A stretch of DNA of 33,677 nt from Acidobacteriota bacterium. GTDB lineage: Bacteria > Acidobacteriota > Terriglobia > Terriglobales > Acidobacteriaceae. The stretch covers positions 1 to 33,677 of the forward strand of contig JAKAQS010000011.1 in assembly GCA_021819585.1 (NCBI GenBank), written 5' to 3'. The notes under the pieces are model-generated. The model was not told the origin of the DNA, ran no database searches, and saw nothing but the letters and a program-made list of their open reading frames with translations. Position numbers and translations under genes: made by a program. Of the stretch, positions 23,537 to 31,056 are shown one piece after another (the stretch's first letter is position 1; the number at the start of each line of letters is the position of its first letter).

Positions 23537-24341
23537 TCTCATCGCTTCGGTCTTCGATATCAGAGACAAAGCGCAGCGTGCTGCGCAACTGTTCGCGCCA
23601 GTACTCCCAGGTGTGGCCGCCGTCGTGCTCTTCGTAGGTGTGCGCTACGCCCTCGGCCTGAAGCGCCTGGTGCAGTGCTCGGTTTCCCGCCAGCAGCGAG
23701 TCCTCCCGCCCGCAGTCAAACCGCAGCGGCGGAAGATGCGAGCGATTCGCGCGTACCCAGTGCAGAACATCAGCATTCTCCTCACCAGCGGCGAGATACT
23801 CCTCCATCGGCTCCTGTACGAACTCCCGCAGATCGCCAATCCGGGTCACCGCGGAGTGCGCAGAGATTCCTTTCACCTTCGCTGCATGTTTGGCCCCCAG
23901 GCGCAGAGCTCCGTAACCGCCCATCGACAATCCTGCAAGATAAAACCGGCTGGTCTCCACCTGGGGCAGCGATTCCCCGATGAACTCGGGCACATCCTCC
24001 ACAATGTACGCCTCCGCGTCGAACTCCCGATGCATCAGATACCCGCTGCCGTCGCCCCACAGCCCGTCGGAAGGCATGGCGATGGCCAAGGGCCGAAGAC
24101 CCCCCGAACGGATCATCGCGTCGGCCGTCTCCCCAACCCTACCCCAAACCCACCAGTTCCAGTGGCTGCCGTAGACGCCGTGCAACAGAAGCAAAAGCGG
24201 CAATCTGCCTTGCGCGGGCGCGTTTGGAACATACAGGCTCAGATCCGCGCGGCGGCCGAGCGCCGGGGAGTACAGCGTGGCAAAGCGCACGCCAGACGCA
24301 TCCACTGGCTCGGACAACTTCGCGTGACGAAAGCGGCTCAT
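23520..24341 (-). CDS. serine esterase (esterase D/FrmB-like alpha/beta hydrolase)
   Basis: This 273-residue alpha/beta hydrolase resembles the esterase D/S-formylglutathione hydrolase and CE1 carbohydrate esterase group. A complete triad is visible: Ser139 in GLSMGGYGAL, Asp214 in GREDSLL and His243 in DGGHTWEYW. The oxyanion region LLLHGVYGSHWNWW follows a beta-strand near residue 50. No signal peptide is evident, so it probably acts in the cytoplasm, for example removing acetyl or aromatic acyl groups from imported sugars. Its ATG overlaps the stop of the upstream DUF4185-like gene (ATGA), so the two are coupled. Detoxification of formaldehyde is an alternative role, but the operon setting favours a carbohydrate esterase. 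Confidence 0.85.
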   Translation of the reverse strand: MSRFRHAKLSEPVDASGVRFATLYSPALGRRADLSLYVPNAPAQGRLPLLLLLHGVYGSHWNWWVWGRVGETADAMIRSGGLRPLAIAMPSDGLWGDGSGYLMHREFDAEAYIVEDVPEFIGESLPQVETSRFYLAGLSMGGYGALRLGAKHAAKVKGISAHSAVTRIGDLREFVQEPMEEYLAAGEENADVLHWVRANRSHLPPLRFDCGREDSLLAGNRALHQALQAEGVAHTYEEHDGGHTWEYWREQLRSTLRFVSDIEDRSDEISVTA

Positions 24342-25501
24342 GGCTTCCCGGTACTCCTCTCCCCGCTAACCATCGCCGGCATCGGCATGCGCACCGCGCG
24401 CGGGAAGTAGATTCCCATCTCCGTGGCCAGCTTCGGCGGCGTCAGCGTATTGCAGACATAGGTGAAAACCAGATCGCCATGCTCGAATTCGGGATGTTCC
24501 TTGGCCGCGTAGCAGAAGTTATCTTTGTCGTAACGCGGATCTCCCGGCTGCATCTCCGGAACGGTATAGAGGATCTGCCCCGCGCTCCATGGCCCGGTTG
24601 CTGTGGGAGCGGTCCGCAGCAGGATGTGGCTGGAGAAGGCCTGGGGATCGAACATCACGGCCATCCACTGCTTCAGGCGCGGATGGTATCGGATGGAGAG
24701 CTCGGAGATTCCGGGCGACATCACCTCTTGGGCGTCGCCAGGATCGAACCCGTTGCGCCACTGCCCGTCGCGCGCCAAATACTCCAGGTTCTTCCGCGGG
24801 GCCGTAAGCCCGCGTAGCGGCGCCCGCGACGCGATCAGCGGCCTTGCGCCGCGTTCGTCCAACGCAAAGATGTCGGCATAACGCCCGTCCACAACCGCTG
24901 TGGCGGAGGGATACGCCCCTGCTCCATCGGCTACCAGCGGGAGATAGCTGATCTTCCAGCGCAGGGGATCCGGGCCAGGCGACTCGATCCGCGCCAAATC
25001 TGTCCCGCAGGTTGCAAAACCCATCGCCGAAGACTTATCCGTCGCGTGGACGCACAGCAGCGTGATCCAGAGGTCATCTCCAGCACGGAATCCATCCAGC
25101 GCCCAGTACCACGTATGCGGATGCCGCGGCTTAAAAAAGCTCACCGGTCGCCCCTGAGCATCCTTGCGGATGAAGTATCGGATCCGCCAGCGCCCGCTCG
25201 CTCCGCAGGTCGAGATACCAATCGTGTTGTGGACCATCACCGGAGCCTTGTCCCGCACCACGCGGCGCGGCCCATAGAGCGTATCCCCGAAGACCCAGAC
25301 ATCCGCGCCATTCGGCTGCGGAATCGAATAGGCCGCATCCGCTCCCAGCCATCCATCCGTCTTGCCTGTCTGCAGAGGGAACCGCGGAGTGCATGCTGCA
25401 TCAGGCCCCACCGCCCAGGCTCTTCCGCAGCACAAGATCATCGCCGCGGCGAAAGCCAAGCAGGCATGACTCCACCTCATCAACGAACGATTTGCATTCA
25501 T
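24338..25501 (-). CDS. secreted DUF4185-like beta-propeller protein, copy 2
   Basis: This 387-residue protein has a signal peptide (residues 1 to ~30, ending Ala-Trp-Ala) and a domain clearly related to the protein at 13908-15083. Shared segments are GWLGADAAYSIP, a Val-Phe-Gly-Asp-Thr strand (Phe-Asp-Asp-Thr in copy 1), HNTIGIS, a Trp-x-Trp-Ala-x-Asp motif, RWKISYLPL, and FCYAAKEHPEFE near the end. As in copy 1, a DUF4185-type glycan-cleaving role is plausible. ATG 25501 has no ribosome site and lies about 10 bases after a likely -10, so the mRNA may be leaderless; ATG 25480 is an in-frame alternative but also lacks a ribosome site and would shorten the signal peptide. It heads a two-gene operon with the esterase. 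Confidence 0.7.
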   Translation of the reverse strand: MNANRSLMRWSHACLAFAAAMILCCGRAWAVGPDAACTPRFPLQTGKTDGWLGADAAYSIPQPNGADVWVFGDTLYGPRRVVRDKAPVMVHNTIGISTCGASGRWRIRYFIRKDAQGRPVSFFKPRHPHTWYWALDGFRAGDDLWITLLCVHATDKSSAMGFATCGTDLARIESPGPDPLRWKISYLPLVADGAGAYPSATAVVDGRYADIFALDERGARPLIASRAPLRGLTAPRKNLEYLARDGQWRNGFDPGDAQEVMSPGISELSIRYHPRLKQWMAVMFDPQAFSSHILLRTAPTATGPWSAGQILYTVPEMQPGDPRYDKDNFCYAAKEHPEFEHGDLVFTYVCNTLTPPKLATEMGIYFPRAVRMPMPAMVSGERSTGKP

Positions 25502-25510
25502 TAGAAGATA

Positions 25511-25539
25511 ATTATTGTTCTTTTATCCATAAAACACAA
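25511..25539 (-). promoter_or_regulatory. promoter of the DUF4185-like/esterase operon
   Basis: On the minus strand TTGTGT (25539-25534) and AATAAT (25516-25511) are separated by exactly 17 bases, and the operator-like element fills the spacer. The predicted start near 25504 is only a few bases before ATG 25501. Confidence 0.55.
25518..25534. promoter_or_regulatory. operator-like element, best copy
   Basis: On the minus strand it reads TTTTATGGATAAAAGAA, with core inverted repeat TTTTA-N4-TAAAA. It differs at one base from the copy at 3632-3648. It occupies the -35/-10 spacer, where a bound protein would block RNA polymerase. Confidence 0.6.
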
Positions 25540-25763
25540 GCGGGAGCACCTGAACCGCCTTTCGCAGTTCAGATCGCCGGAGTAAGGGGCCGGCTTCCCT
25601 GCGGCTGGAGCGCGATTGGGACAAAACACCGCGTTGATCCTTGTTGCAAAGGCCAGTCAAGGGCTGCTCCCGCAGCTACTCCCGCAGGCGCTCCAACCTT
25701 CATTCATGATCAAGAACGGAGCCGCTCGCGCCGCGATCCATACTCTACGGCCGCGGATCTGAT

Positions 25764-26513
25764 TTAGAGCGTCAGGATGCGTGGACCATCCTTGGTAATC
25801 GCCACGGTTTGCTCAAAGTGGGCACTGACGCCGGCATCCACCGTCACCGCCGTCCATCCATCTTCCAGGACCCTCACGTCGGCCGACCCCATATTGATCA
25901 TCGGCTCGATGGCGAGGACCATACCGGCCTTGAGCCTGGGACCCTTTCCAGCCACTCCGTAGTTGGGCACCTGAGGATCCTCGTGCATGTTCTTGCCAAT
26001 GCCATGACCCACAAACTCGCGCACTACGCCGTACCCCTCGGCCTCACACATCGCCTGAACCGCATGCGAGATATCGAAGAGCCGTCCCCCCACTACCGCC
26101 TTTTCGATCGCCGCATACAAGGATGCCTCCGTGACCCGGAGCAACTTCTCCACCTGCGCAGAGATCTTCCCCACCGGATGGGTCACAGCGGCGTCCGAAT
26201 AATACCCGTCGACGATGACGCCGCAGTCCACCGAGACAACGTCACCCTCCTTGAGCACCCGCCGCTCACTGGGAATTCCATGGATCACCTCTTCGTTCAC
26301 TGAGGTGCAGAGCACGGCGGGGTAGCCATGGTAGCCAAGAAACGCCGGCTTGACGCCCAACTCTTCCACTTTGGCCACGGCGGCACGCTCCAGATCCATC
26401 GTGGTGGCTCCCACTCGCACCGCGCTCTTCACCGCCTCATGCACCTTGCGGAGCGCGATGCCGGAGATGCGCATCTTTTCGATCTCTGCCTCGGTTTTGA
26501 TCAGGACGGCCAT
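25764..26513 (-). CDS. map: type I methionine aminopeptidase
   Basis: Map removes the initiator methionine from new proteins. The 249-residue protein has the five metal ligands of the family in order: Asp in SVDCGV, Asp in YYSDAAVTH, His in EFVGHGIGKNMHE, Glu in LAIEPMINM and Glu in FEQTVAITKDG. There is no N-terminal zinc-finger extension, so it is the short bacterial form. It follows adk by only 4 bases, the tightest junction in this operon, and is the last gene of the spc string here. In many bacteria infA and rpmJ come next; they are absent from the following 262 bases. Confidence 0.97.
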   Translation of the reverse strand: MAVLIKTEAEIEKMRISGIALRKVHEAVKSAVRVGATTMDLERAAVAKVEELGVKPAFLGYHGYPAVLCTSVNEEVIHGIPSERRVLKEGDVVSVDCGVIVDGYYSDAAVTHPVGKISAQVEKLLRVTEASLYAAIEKAVVGGRLFDISHAVQAMCEAEGYGVVREFVGHGIGKNMHEDPQVPNYGVAGKGPRLKAGMVLAIEPMINMGSADVRVLEDGWTAVTVDAGVSAHFEQTVAITKDGPRILTL

Positions 26514-26517
26514 GGTC

Positions 26518-27273
26518 TCACACGTTGGAAGTTGTCTTCAGCCGGGTTGTACCTGCCGGGGATGGCTGTGGCAGCGCCGCAGCCTGGCGCAGGCGCCGCA
26601 GCGCGGCGCGGATGGCGCCCGTCACCTGATCGACCGGAGCATCGCCTTCCACCTGCGCAAAACGGCTACCGTGAGCCTTGTAGTACTCAATGACCGCCGA
26701 TGTCTTCGCCTGGAAGGCCTTCATGCGCTCACGGAAGACCGGCTCCGTGTCGTCACTGCGCTGGATCAGAGCCGTGCCGTCCCGGTCGCAGACGCCGGGC
26801 TGCAGGGGCGGATGAGAGAACTGATTGTAGATCGTCCCGCACACAGGGCAACTGAAGCGTCCGGTGATACGCTCCAGCAGGACTTGCTCGGGCACAACGA
26901 TACTGACCGCAACCACTGGGAGCGGCGCATCGGTTAGCTGCGCGTCCAGCCACTCCGCCTGGTTTAGAGTGCGTGGAAAGCCATCCAGGATGTAACCACG
27001 CTGTGTGTCCGGCTGTTGCAGCCGTGTTTCCACCATCTTGTTGACCAGATCATCCGGGACCAGTTGGCCGCTGCTCATCAACGCATCGGCCATCAGACCC
27101 AACTGCGTCTGATTCTTGCGATGTTCGCGCAGCAGATCTCCCGTGGAGATCTGGGGGATGCCAAACTCATCCATCAGCCGCTTGGCCTGAGTTCCCTTAC
27201 CCACTCCTGGAGCCCCAAGCAGCAGAACCGGACCGGGAAGAACTTCTTTCGTATTGTCCGGACGCTGCATCAT
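26518..27273 (-). CDS. adk: adenylate kinase
   Basis: Adk interconverts ATP + AMP and 2 ADP in the cytoplasm. The P-loop GAPGVGKGTQAKR is near residue 20, followed by the AMP-binding STGDLLRE and DGFPRTLNQAE. The lid is of the long, zinc-binding type, with Cys-Pro-Val-Cys and a later Cys-Asp-Arg-Asp, so a Cys3Asp-type metal site is likely. The protein is 251 residues from ATG 27273, a second ATG follows directly, and no clear ribosome site precedes either. A GTG at 27426 with GGAG 3 bases upstream would add 51 residues of low similarity and is judged less likely. A Pro-rich C-terminal tail follows the kinase domain. Confidence 0.95.
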   Translation of the reverse strand: MMQRPDNTKEVLPGPVLLLGAPGVGKGTQAKRLMDEFGIPQISTGDLLREHRKNQTQLGLMADALMSSGQLVPDDLVNKMVETRLQQPDTQRGYILDGFPRTLNQAEWLDAQLTDAPLPVVAVSIVVPEQVLLERITGRFSCPVCGTIYNQFSHPPLQPGVCDRDGTALIQRSDDTEPVFRERMKAFQAKTSAVIEYYKAHGSRFAQVEGDAPVDQVTGAIRAALRRLRQAAALPQPSPAGTTRLKTTSNV

Positions 27274-27452
27274 GGGAACGAGGGATGATTCCAATCTCTT
27301 CTTCGCGTCGATGGACTGGACCCTGCTGCTCGACTCTTCATCAAGAGCATAGAGGGCGAGAAGAGTCTGTCCTGTACTGCAAAATCTCCAGCGGATGCAC
27401 CGGAGCGAGTGTCTTGATGGATCCACGCTCTCCAGCCGGCCGGCAAGAGAAA

Positions 27453-28865
27453 CTACCAGGTTCGGCGGCCACGGATGCGGCCGGATTTGGGAGAAAAGCC
27501 GTCATAGTGACGCATGATGAGCTGCGCCTCCACCTGCTGCACGGTGTCCATGGCGACCCCGACGACGATCAGCAGCGAAGTGCCGCCAAAGTAAAAGTTG
27601 AGCCCCAGGCCATTAGTCACCCAAGTCGGCAGATGATCAAAAAAGCTGCCGATCAACCAAAGATGATTGAAGTGAATGCCCGAGATCAGAAACATGGGAA
27701 TGATCGATATGGCGCATAGATAGAGCGCGCCCACCAGGGTGATCCTTGTCAGCACATCATTGATAAAGTCCGAGGTGCGCCTGCCCGGCCGGATACCCGG
27801 GATGAAGCTGCCGTACTTGCGCATGTTGTCGGCAATATCGTCCGCACGGAAGATGATGGAAACGTAGAAGTAGGCAAAGAAGATGATGGAGACGATGTAG
27901 AGAAAGACATACCACGGTTCCGCCGGCGCCAGGGCACGGAAGATGGGGCCCAGAAAGCTTGTGTCGCGCAGCGGACCGGAGCCGAACAGACTGGCATTTT
28001 CAAGCAGCATCGGCGCCGACAGAATGGAAGCCGCAAAGATCACCGGCATCACGCCGCCGGAGTTCACCTTCAACGGAAGGAAGCTGCTGGAAGCCTGGGT
28101 CATGCGGCGGCCCACCATGCGCTTGGCGGACTGAATGGGGATGCGGCGCTCGGATCGCTCCACGAAGACGATAAAAGCCACCACCGCAACCATCATCACG
28201 ATCAGCAAACCGATCGCGATGGGCGTAAAGCCTCCCCACGCCTGGGTCGTCGCCTTCTGATAAAGATCGACGATGCCGCGCGGAAGACCAACCACGATGC
28301 CGGTAAATATCAGCAGCGACATGCCGTTGCCGATGCCACGGTCCGTGATCTGCTCGCCCAGCCACATGATGAACGCCGTACCGGCCGTCAGGGTAATCAC
28401 GCAAAGAGGCAAAAAAGCGCTCTTGCTGATGTTCACCATCGTCTCGCCGGTGCTCGTGCTGGTCAAAGTGAGGCCGATGAAGAAACTCTGCACCACAGCC
28501 AGCAGAACGGTGACGTAGCGAGTCCACTGGGTGATCTTGCGCCGCCCCAGTTCCCCTTCCTTCTGCAGCTTGGCCAGCGGCTCGTAGATCACCGTCAGTA
28601 ACTGAAAGATGATCGAAGCGGTGATGTAGGGCATGATACCCAAAGCGAAAACCGTCAACTTGCGCAGATTCCCGCCATTGAACAGGTCCAGCAGGCCCAG
28701 CGCTCCGCCGGCGTTCTGATTGAAGTACTGGGCGAGCTTGGTTGCATCGATGCCGGGGGTGGGAATATGCGCGCCCAACCGGTAGACCGCAAGCAGCGCC
28801 AACGTAAAGCCGATCCGCTTGCGCAGATCCGGAATGCGGAAGATGTTGAGGAATTTATCGAGCAT
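27453..28865 (-). CDS. secY: preprotein translocase subunit SecY
   Basis: SecY is the channel of the Sec protein export complex in the inner membrane. The 470-residue protein begins MLDKFLNIFRIPDLRKRIGFTL and has about ten membrane helices. Typical segments include RLGAHIPTPGID, the GIMPYITASIIFQLL plug/TM2 region, QWTRYVTV, GIGNGMSLLIF and the RGRRTW C-terminus. Length and motif order are normal for the family. The ribosome site is weak (GAGG 12 bases before ATG). It lies 247 bases after rplO, the widest gap in this spc operon, so an internal promoter or processing site in that gap is possible, though none is clear. Confidence 0.97.
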   Translation of the reverse strand: MLDKFLNIFRIPDLRKRIGFTLALLAVYRLGAHIPTPGIDATKLAQYFNQNAGGALGLLDLFNGGNLRKLTVFALGIMPYITASIIFQLLTVIYEPLAKLQKEGELGRRKITQWTRYVTVLLAVVQSFFIGLTLTSTSTGETMVNISKSAFLPLCVITLTAGTAFIMWLGEQITDRGIGNGMSLLIFTGIVVGLPRGIVDLYQKATTQAWGGFTPIAIGLLIVMMVAVVAFIVFVERSERRIPIQSAKRMVGRRMTQASSSFLPLKVNSGGVMPVIFAASILSAPMLLENASLFGSGPLRDTSFLGPIFRALAPAEPWYVFLYIVSIIFFAYFYVSIIFRADDIADNMRKYGSFIPGIRPGRRTSDFINDVLTRITLVGALYLCAISIIPMFLISGIHFNHLWLIGSFFDHLPTWVTNGLGLNFYFGGTSLLIVVGVAMDTVQQVEAQLIMRHYDGFSPKSGRIRGRRTW

Positions 28866-29112
28866 CGATTTGCGGAGCCTCAGACCGAGGAGTTGAGCCC
28901 GGAGTGCGAGCTCTGATTTGATTCAGGAACTTGAGTTAGATGTCCATCTTGTCCATGGGCGTTCCCTGCTGGAGTTCTCTGTCTATCTTACGCGGAAGCA
29001 GGAAAACAAGTGTCGGAACGGAGATCGTTCACCGGCCCATCAGATGCCGGCCATAGCGCCGGCGCCCCAAATCGGCCGGAAGTAGCCCGGACGAGCCCCC
29101 GCAAACCGCGTT
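28866..29112 (-). other. 247-base rplO-secY spacer
   Basis: No gene is seen. The minus strand has weak candidate promoter hexamers near 28990-29010 (TTGTTT then TAAGAT at suboptimal spacing) that I do not regard as firm. A hairpin spans the rplO stop at its upstream edge. Confidence 0.4.
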
Positions 29113-29120
29113 CTACGCGG
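29106..29120. repeat. hairpin CCGCG-N5-CGCGG enclosing the rplO stop codon
   Basis: A perfect 5-bp inverted repeat has the TAG stop of rplO (29113-29115, minus strand) in its loop. Only three T follow on the minus strand, so terminator strength would be low. Confidence 0.5.
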
Positions 29121-29580
29121 AAGCGGAGGTCTCCCCGCCAACCACCACTGCCTTGCCGCCGGCCGCCTCAATGGCCTTCTGCGCCGCCTTGGAGAACTTG
29201 TGCGCATGCACCGTCACCGCCGACTTCAACTCTCCGTTGGCCAGCACCTTCACCAGGCCGTTGCGCTTCTTCAGAATGCCCCGCTCGGCCAGCTTCTCCA
29301 GCGTGAGTTCAGCCTCGTTCAGGGCGGCGATCGTGTCCAGGCCAAGAACCGCGTACTCCACCCGGAAGATGTTCGTAAAGCCGCGCTTGGGAAGTCGGCG
29401 GTGCAGCGGCATCTGGCCGCCTTCAAATCCGCGCATCAGGCTGGAGCCGGACCGAGAGCCTTGGCCCTTGTGGCCACGCGTGGCCGTCTTTCCCATGCCG
29501 GAGCCCATGCCGCGGCCCACACGCTTCTTGTTTTCATTCGCCTTCTTCGGCGCCTTCAGATTACTGAGATTCAGTGCCAT
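29113..29580 (-). CDS. rplO: 50S ribosomal protein L15
   Basis: L15 is an assembly protein of the large ribosomal subunit. The 155-residue sequence begins MALNLSNLKAPKKANENKKRVGRGMGSGMGKTATRGHKGQGSR (shown here only to mark the basic Gly-rich N-terminus in spaced motifs: KRVGRG, GKTATRGHKGQ, GFEGGQMPLHRRLPKRGF). These are diagnostic. ATG 29580 has GAGGA 4 bases upstream; the frame is open five codons farther but without similarity. It sits in the conserved order rpmD-rplO-secY. Confidence 0.97.
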   Translation of the reverse strand: MALNLSNLKAPKKANENKKRVGRGMGSGMGKTATRGHKGQGSRSGSSLMRGFEGGQMPLHRRLPKRGFTNIFRVEYAVLGLDTIAALNEAELTLEKLAERGILKKRNGLVKVLANGELKSAVTVHAHKFSKAAQKAIEAAGGKAVVVGGETSASA

Positions 29581-29658
29581 GATGTCCTCGCTCACGCCAG
29601 CTTAGCCTGCTCGCCCAGCCGACTCGCATGTTGTAGCCTCCCGGCGGAGGCGGAATGA

Positions 29659-29844
29659 TTACTCGAGAATCCGGACCAGATGGGGAACCTTGTTCACCAT
29701 GCCGCGAATCGACGGCGTGTCTTCGCGCTCGATGATCTGATTCAAACGGGTGAAACCCAGACCTTTGACGACCAGCTTGTGCTTGACCGGCGTGCAGATC
29801 TGCGAGCGAAAGTACTGGATCTTGATCTTGGCGTTTTCTGCCAT
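29659..29844 (-). CDS. rpmD: 50S ribosomal protein L30
   Basis: This 61-residue protein matches bacterial L30, a small large-subunit protein: KIKIQYFRSQICTPVKHK, then LGFTRLNQIIERED and VNKVPHLVRI, the usual C-terminal helix-strand. It lies between rpsE and rplO as expected. GGAG lies 7 bases before ATG, and the bases TTCGTT between them recur before the S14 and L6 starts. Confidence 0.97.
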   Translation of the reverse strand: MAENAKIKIQYFRSQICTPVKHKLVVKGLGFTRLNQIIEREDTPSIRGMVNKVPHLVRILE

Positions 29845-29903
29845 AACGAAACTCCTCGGATAGACTTGCGAAACCTTCCAGCCCAGCTTTGCGGGCCGGC
29901 CGC

Positions 29904-30410
29904 CTACAGCTCTTCGATCGCCTTGCCACGCAGCGCTGCCACCTCTGCCTTGTCGCGCAACTGCGCCAGTGCGTCAAACGTGGCCTTGATCACGTTGTGC
30001 GGATTGGCTGATCCAATGCTCTTGGTCAGCACGTTCTGCACTCCCGCCGCTGTCATCACCGCGCGCACCGTCTTGCCGGCGATCACTCCCGTGCCCTCCG
30101 GAGCCGGCTTCAGCAACACCTGGCCGGCGCCGTAACGGCCCAGCACCGCGTGCGGAACCGTGTACTGGGTGAGATTCACTTTGAGCAGATTCTTCTTGGC
30201 CGCCTCAATCCCCTTGCGAATCGCCTGCGGGACCTCCTTGGCCTTGCCGGAACCGTACCCAACCACGCCCTCGGCCGGATCGCCAACAATCACAAGCGCC
30301 GCAAAAGACATGTTTTTTCCGCCCTTGACCACCTTGGTCACACGATTGATGGAGACGACCTCGTCCTTGAGGTTCATCCGGCCTGCGTCCAGCTTCTTCC
30401 TGATTGCCAT
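29904..30410 (-). CDS. rpsE: 30S ribosomal protein S5
   Basis: S5 shapes the mRNA entry channel and decoding accuracy in the small subunit. The 168-residue protein has the N-terminal double-stranded-RNA-binding-like domain ([50 protein letters not shown]) and the C-terminal domain ([33 protein letters not shown]). ATG 30410 is chosen over the upstream frame extension (to 30449) because GGAAG lies 5 bases before it and the family start follows. It is 147 bases after rplR. Confidence 0.97.
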   Translation of the reverse strand: MAIRKKLDAGRMNLKDEVVSINRVTKVVKGGKNMSFAALVIVGDPAEGVVGYGSGKAKEVPQAIRKGIEAAKKNLLKVNLTQYTVPHAVLGRYGAGQVLLKPAPEGTGVIAGKTVRAVMTAAGVQNVLTKSIGSANPHNVIKATFDALAQLRDKAEVAALRGKAIEEL

Positions 30411-30514
30411 CTTTGCTTCCTCTTTGCTTCCTATGTATCTCTCCGGCACACCGGTCCGGAGGTCGCAGTCCTCGCTGCCTTTTGTGGGGACGTCTGGCGC
30501 GTCCTTGCTTGTCT

Positions 30515-30538
30515 GCCGCGGCCGCTGCCGGCCGCGGC
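30515..30538. repeat. perfect GC hairpin in rplR-rpsE spacer
   Basis: GCCGCGGCC and GGCCGCGGC are 9-bp perfect arms around a 6-base loop. No T-tract follows on the minus strand, so read-through is expected; it may act in mRNA processing or stability. Confidence 0.6.
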
Positions 30539-30557
30539 TGAAACTCTCTGCGGGCCG

Positions 30558-30923
30558 CTAAAACTCCAGGCCGGCTTCGCGAGCCGCATCCGCCAGGGCC
30601 TTGATGCGGCCGTGATACAGGTAACCGCCCCGATCAAAGACCACTTTCTTTATGCCTTTCTCTGCCGCACGCTCCGCGATCATCTTACCCACGGCCTTGG
30701 CCGCTTCCACGTTGCCGCCGCTCTTGCGCTCAACTCCCTTGGGAGTGACCGTGGAAGCCGATGCCAGCGTGACGCCGTTGGCATCGTCGATGAGTTGGGT
30801 GTAGATGTGGTTGAGCGAACGGTAGACATTCAGGCGCGGGCGCTCAGCCGTGCCGGTCAGCTTGGCGCGGATGCGCTGATGCACACGCTGACGAATCACA
30901 TTGCGTTGACGAAGATTGATCAT
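30558..30923 (-). CDS. rplR: 50S ribosomal protein L18
   Basis: L18 binds 5S rRNA in the central protuberance. The 121-residue sequence shows the basic N-terminus [21 protein letters not shown], then [15 protein letters not shown] and the C-terminal [27 protein letters not shown], all diagnostic. ATG 30923 has GGAAG about 8 bases upstream. It lies between rplF and rpsE as in other bacteria. Confidence 0.97.
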   Translation of the reverse strand: MINLRQRNVIRQRVHQRIRAKLTGTAERPRLNVYRSLNHIYTQLIDDANGVTLASASTVTPKGVERKSGGNVEAAKAVGKMIAERAAEKGIKKVVFDRGGYLYHGRIKALADAAREAGLEF

Positions 30924-31032
30924 TTTGGTTCTTCCTTCCCTAAAGGCGTCGCCATCCTCTGGCGACGTTCGGTGAAATATCTGCCGCGCCTGTCGCGCCG
31001 TGCTCCCCGGCGCCTGCTCTTATCCATAGACG

Positions 31033-31049
31033 CCGGCCCTCCTGGCCGG
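31033..31049. repeat. GC hairpin after rplF, loop contains AGGAG on minus strand
   Basis: CCGGCC and GGCCGG form 6-bp perfect arms with a 5-base loop, 7 bases after the rplF stop. On the minus strand the loop reads AGGAG, so a ribosome-binding-like sequence would be sequestered or exposed; no start codon follows closely. Confidence 0.5.
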
Positions 31050-31056
31050 AGCCGGC

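Larger units (their letters stand above)
25502..25763. other. 262-base boundary between glycan block and spc operon
   Basis: The first 40 bases hold the promoter and operator of the DUF4185-like gene. The rest has no gene on either strand; infA and rpmJ, which often follow map, were looked for and not found. Two direct copies of CTCCCGCAG occur at 25667-25675 and 25679-25687. No clear terminator for the spc operon was identified. Confidence 0.5.

Noticed and set aside
10160-25668. 12-base identical string TCAAGGGCTGCT at 10160 and 25657
   Set aside because: A rough estimate gives dozens of 12-base matches by chance in a window this long, and contexts differ.
25667-25687. Two CTCCCGCAG repeats 12 bases apart
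   Set aside because: Short, GC-rich and only two copies; not enough for an array or regulatory call.
27274-27426. 51-residue N-terminal extension of adenylate kinase from GTG 27426
   Set aside because: It has a GGAG upstream but no family similarity; known Adk proteins start near the P-loop. It is kept as a minor alternative.
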